DNA from: Candidatus Eiseniibacteriota bacterium
Lineage (GTDB): Bacteria; Eisenbacteria; RBG-16-71-46; JABDJR01
Assembly (NCBI GenBank): GCA_013003415.1
Contig: JABDJR010000060.1
Coordinates: forward strand, 1-23,004
Direction: 5' to 3'
DNA: 23,004 nucleotides
The first letter of the stretch is position 1. Each line of letters opens with the position of its first letter. The translations under genes and the position numbers were made by a program. Shown piece by piece: positions 20,678-23,004 of this stretch. Below the pieces are notes generated by a model. It was given only the letters and a program-made list of their open reading frames with translations. It had not been told where the DNA came from and did not search any database.

Positions 20678-21536
20678 CACGACCTCGTTGGCAAACAGGA
20701 AGCAGAGAACAGGAGCTGCATTTCTTCTTCTCGACGCGTTTCGGGCATGCATCCAAAATACCAAGCCGCGCCAGGGCAAAGTCATACTTTACGGGATCGC
20801 TCGGGCTAAAAGCTTGAAGCGCTTCGGTCACTTCGCGCGCCATTTTCCAATCGACGGACTTGCGTTTGGTAAGACCCAAGTTTTGACTAATGCGAGCGAC
20901 ATGCGTATCGAGAGGCATGGTCAGTTGGGCGGGACTAACCTCGGGAAGAAGTCCTAAGTCGACTCCGTCATCGGGGCGAACCAACCAGCGAAAGTACATC
21001 TGCATGCGTTTGCACGCAGCACCCCGCGTAGGGTCCGAAAAGAAAGTGCGCACGCCCCGGGGCATTTCATCCCAAGTCATGCGGCGACGACCGGACCTAA
21101 GATGACTTTGCAGAGACACCAAAAAGCGCGACATAGAGAGAGATAGATCGGGTTCTGTAGCCTCGTACTGGCGAAGGAAAAGGGCACGTAGGGACCCTTC
21201 TTTTCGTAGCGCTCGACCCAATCCATTCAGAACCACGGCAAGATCTTCCTCGCGGATCCAACGGTAGGTGAAACCTTGGGTACGCTTTTTGTCCCTCCCA
21301 TTCCAGCCGCGTAAGACCTCGGCAGGGCGTTGGTCTAACCGATCCCACAGATCCTGCAGAGCCCTCAAAATGAGATCGACCCGCCCGAAAGAAAGGCTTG
21401 CCGCCAGGAATCCGGCCACCTCACGATCTTCCGGAGCATCGAATCGCCGCACTTCCAGAAGAGGGTCGGAGTGGAGGTACTGGGACCCGTATTTAACAGC
21501 CAGTTGATCTAGAAAGGGACCCAGCTCAGGTTTCAT
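20670..21536 (-). CDS. TIGR02757/DUF2400 family protein (HhH-like, probable FeS cluster)
   Basis: The 288-residue protein from ATG 21536 (MKPELGPFLDQLAVKYGSQY) follows the TIGR02757 pattern: EVAGFLAASLSFGRVDLIL, RGAACKRMQMYFRWLVRPDD, and MPLDTHVARISQNLGLTKRK, the last like the HhH-GPD DTHVxR motif of DNA glycosylases. Its C-terminus carries DACPKRVEKKKCSSCSLLPV with a final cysteine: C-x8-C-x2-C-x5-C, a likely [4Fe-4S] site as in endonuclease III. A DNA-repair-type role is plausible but unproven for the family. The start is chosen over 21650 because the longer version opens with a non-family basic leader. It heads the thiD-MFS operon. Confidence 0.85.
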   Translation of the reverse strand: MKPELGPFLDQLAVKYGSQYLHSDPLLEVRRFDAPEDREVAGFLAASLSFGRVDLILRALQDLWDRLDQRPAEVLRGWNGRDKKRTQGFTYRWIREEDLAVVLNGLGRALRKEGSLRALFLRQYEATEPDLSLSMSRFLVSLQSHLRSGRRRMTWDEMPRGVRTFFSDPTRGAACKRMQMYFRWLVRPDDGVDLGLLPEVSPAQLTMPLDTHVARISQNLGLTKRKSVDWKMAREVTEALQAFSPSDPVKYDFALARLGILDACPKRVEKKKCSSCSLLPVCQRGRGV

Positions 21537-21720
21537 GAACACCAGTGTGCCGCATTCCCGAGCGCTGACTCTGATCCGCTTTGGCTGGGTGCCTAAAACG
21601 AACTTGGACCGCCCGGGTGCGGAAGCGACCCGATCCCTTCGAGGTATCACCTATCAAGCTCTCTCCATTGGGAGTAAGATTTTGTTGCTCGGCGTGGTGC
21701 CTGAAGCTGGAGAAAAACAA

Positions 21721-22593
21721 ATGAAAACCTTCGTCCTTGCTTTGCTTCTTGTCGGTTTTGCCCAAACAGGGGTGGCCGATGAATTTGGATCTCATTGGTT
21801 CGACGGAAAAGCCGAACTCGACGCTTATCGTATCACTGTCAATCGATATGGGCAGGCTCGAACCGGGCACGCGGTCGCCATCTATGTCACAGAGCCGTTT
21901 AGCGAGTCGAAGCGCGTGAAGGCCGATCGACAGCGCGAAGGCGATACCTTCAACGCGCTCAAACTAAACCTCGTGCGCGATTTTCAGACCGGGATCTATG
22001 ACTACAACACCATGCTTTCCGTGTTTGTGCGCTCGGACGACTTTTCCCTATCCAAGGTGTCCTTCTCCAGCGCCGAGTGGTGCGGCCATGTTTACGAGGA
22101 GCTTTTGTTTTATCCAGGAAGAGTCGAAGGCGAATTGTTCAGCTATTTCGAAAACGAGTCCGAGTCGATCGATCTCGGGCATCCTGAAAACGGAGTTTCG
22201 GAAGACGCCCTCTTTATTCTCTTGCGCGGACTCCGGGGAGAAGCTTTAGCTGCGGGCGAGACCATGACGGTGCCGTTTCTCCCCAGCCCTTACGTGACCC
22301 GCCTAACTCACAAACGATTGGCCTGGACTCAGGCAGAAATCAAACGACGCTTTGAGAACGAGTTGGTCACCGTGCCCGCAGGCAGTTTTGAAACCATGGT
22401 GTACGACGTTTCTGTCGCCGATGACGGGCGCGAAGGCACCTTCTATGTAGAGACCGCCTACCCGCATCGCATTGTTCGCTGGAATCTATCCCCCGACACA
22501 AGCGCCGAAATGACCGGCAGCATGCGCGTCCCCTACTGGTCACTCAACGGGAATGCCCACGAACGCTACTTGAAGGAACTTGGGCTGGAATAG
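21721..22593 (+). CDS. Secreted DUF3108-like protein of unknown function
   Basis: ATG 21721 (GGAGAAAAACAA upstream) opens a 290-residue protein with a signal peptide (MKTFVLALLLVGFAQTGVAD). The mature part (HWFDGKAELDAYRITVNRYG, AIYVTEPFSESKRVKADRQR, LNLVRDFQTGIYDYNTMLSV, VSFSSAEWCGHVYEELLFYP, TVPAGSFETMVYDVSVAD, TFYVETAYPHRIVRWNLSPD) matches a family of exported proteins found in Acidobacteria, Deltaproteobacteria and relatives, sometimes mis-annotated as septum formation inhibitors. The C-terminal strand pattern resembles DUF3108. Function unknown. It is transcribed away from the TIGR02757 gene, and the 184-base divergent gap must hold both promoters, though no clear box stands out. Confidence 0.8.
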   Translation: MKTFVLALLLVGFAQTGVADEFGSHWFDGKAELDAYRITVNRYGQARTGHAVAIYVTEPFSESKRVKADRQREGDTFNALKLNLVRDFQTGIYDYNTMLSVFVRSDDFSLSKVSFSSAEWCGHVYEELLFYPGRVEGELFSYFENESESIDLGHPENGVSEDALFILLRGLRGEALAAGETMTVPFLPSPYVTRLTHKRLAWTQAEIKRRFENELVTVPAGSFETMVYDVSVADDGREGTFYVETAYPHRIVRWNLSPDTSAEMTGSMRVPYWSLNGNAHERYLKELGLE

Positions 22594-22610
22594 TCTGGGG
22601 CTCGAATAGT

Positions 22611-23004
22611 CTACGGAGCCAGGCGCACAATACGCTTCACGTCGGAGGTACTTCCGGTCGTTACTTTGACGAAGTAGATACCGGGCGATGTGCGGCGACC
22701 TTCAAGGTCTTGTCCGTTCCACCGCCACTCCTGACCGTTCCCGGTGGCCACAAAGCTTTGGCGTTGAACCAGACGTCCTTGCACGTCAAGAATGAGCAAG
22801 GCAATGGGGGCCCCGCTTTCGCCTCGGAAGCGAATCATGCTCTGAGACTTCATAGGGTTAGGAAACGGCTGGGCCAGAATCAGAGGTTGGCCAGGTTGAG
22901 TTTCGGGGAGTCCCAAAGACGCGCTGACAAGAAACGTCTTTGTGTCGAGACTCTTCCGCTCGTAGGGCAGGGTAGCCTCAGCTTTCACCCACCAGGTTAG
23001 GGTG
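22611..23004 (-). CDS. 3' end of a secreted protein with FlgD/T9SS-type tail, truncated by the window
   Basis: The minus-strand frame is open from the right edge (TLTWWVKAEATLPYERKSLD) to the stop at 22611, so the 5' part lies outside the window. It ends in a textbook sorting module: LILAQPFPNPMKSQSMIRFR, then ALLILDVQGRLVQRQSFVAT, WRWNGQDLEGRRTSPGIYF and TSDVKRIVRLAP. This resembles the tails at 1-250 and 12286-12489. The substrate-binding or catalytic part cannot be seen. It converges on the plus-strand secreted gene, with 17 bases between the stops. Confidence 0.85.
   Translation of the reverse strand, partial: TLTWWVKAEATLPYERKSLDTKTFLVSASLGLPETQPGQPLILAQPFPNPMKSQSMIRFRGESGAPIALLILDVQGRLVQRQSFVATGNGQEWRWNGQDLEGRRTSPGIYFVKVTTGSTSDVKRIVRLAP

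Noticed and set aside
1..23004. tRNA, rRNA or CRISPR elements
   Set aside because: No T-loop-like sequence with a foldable cloverleaf, no rRNA conserved segment and no array of repeats with unique spacers was seen. The only tandem array has no spacers.

Overview
The window is about 23 kb of bacterial DNA of moderate GC. Nearly every gene is on the minus strand. Gene density is high, Shine-Dalgarno sites are often strong (AGGAGG or GGAGG), and GTG and TTG starts occur. Two secreted proteins, one cut off at each window edge, end in FlgD-like/T9SS-type C-terminal Ig modules (a PNP motif, then G-I/V-Y-F plus a basic tail). An orphan copy of such a tail lies near 12.3-12.5 kb. This style is typical of FCB-group and neighbouring candidate phyla such as Eisenbacteria, Krumholzibacteriota or Latescibacterota. 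That assignment is inference; no rRNA or tRNA gene is visible to settle it.

Layout. (1) 1-2184: a secreted family 9 glycoside hydrolase, truncated by the left edge, whose ribosome binding site lies in a perfect hairpin. (2) 2351-4817: a compact sulfur operon of ArsR-type regulator, sulfide:quinone oxidoreductase, a TusE/DsrC-like sulfur carrier and a DsrE-family protein. The likely theme is sulfide or persulfide sensing and oxidation with sulfur relay through carrier cysteines. (3) 4991-7195: an SRPBCC-fold protein and a secreted class C beta-lactamase-like serine hydrolase. (4) About 7.3-14.3 kb: an accessory strip of small, mostly unrelated single genes. It holds a cupin, a caspase-like lipoprotein in permuted domain order, three acetyltransferases (one frameshifted), a STAS/SpoIIAA-like protein, a VapBC toxin-antitoxin pair, a YdeI-like protein and a secreted protein of unknown role, plus broken pieces of a methyltransferase, a glyoxalase-family protein and a T9SS-type tail. 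(5) 14.4-18.7 kb: a secreted cysteine-repeat protein behind a structured leader, an atypical SDR oxidoreductase, a 675-base noncoding stretch with tandem repeats and strong hairpins, a Tyr/Trp-rich secreted protein with a long basic proline-rich tail, and a small membrane-anchored protein with two kelch-like repeats. (6) 18.7-21.5 kb: a translationally coupled run of a TIGR02757/DUF2400 protein, ThiD and an MFS transporter. (7) 21721-22593: the only clear complete plus-strand gene, a secreted DUF3108-like protein. The 3' end of another secreted protein follows on the minus strand.

The most unusual item is the lipoprotein at 8551-9261. Its caspase-like small-subunit segment precedes the large-subunit segment that carries the His/Cys dyad, and the protein stops four residues after the cysteine. 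The second is the noncoding region near 16.36-16.83 kb, which could encode a structured RNA. All functional calls come from reading the translated sequence, without database searches.
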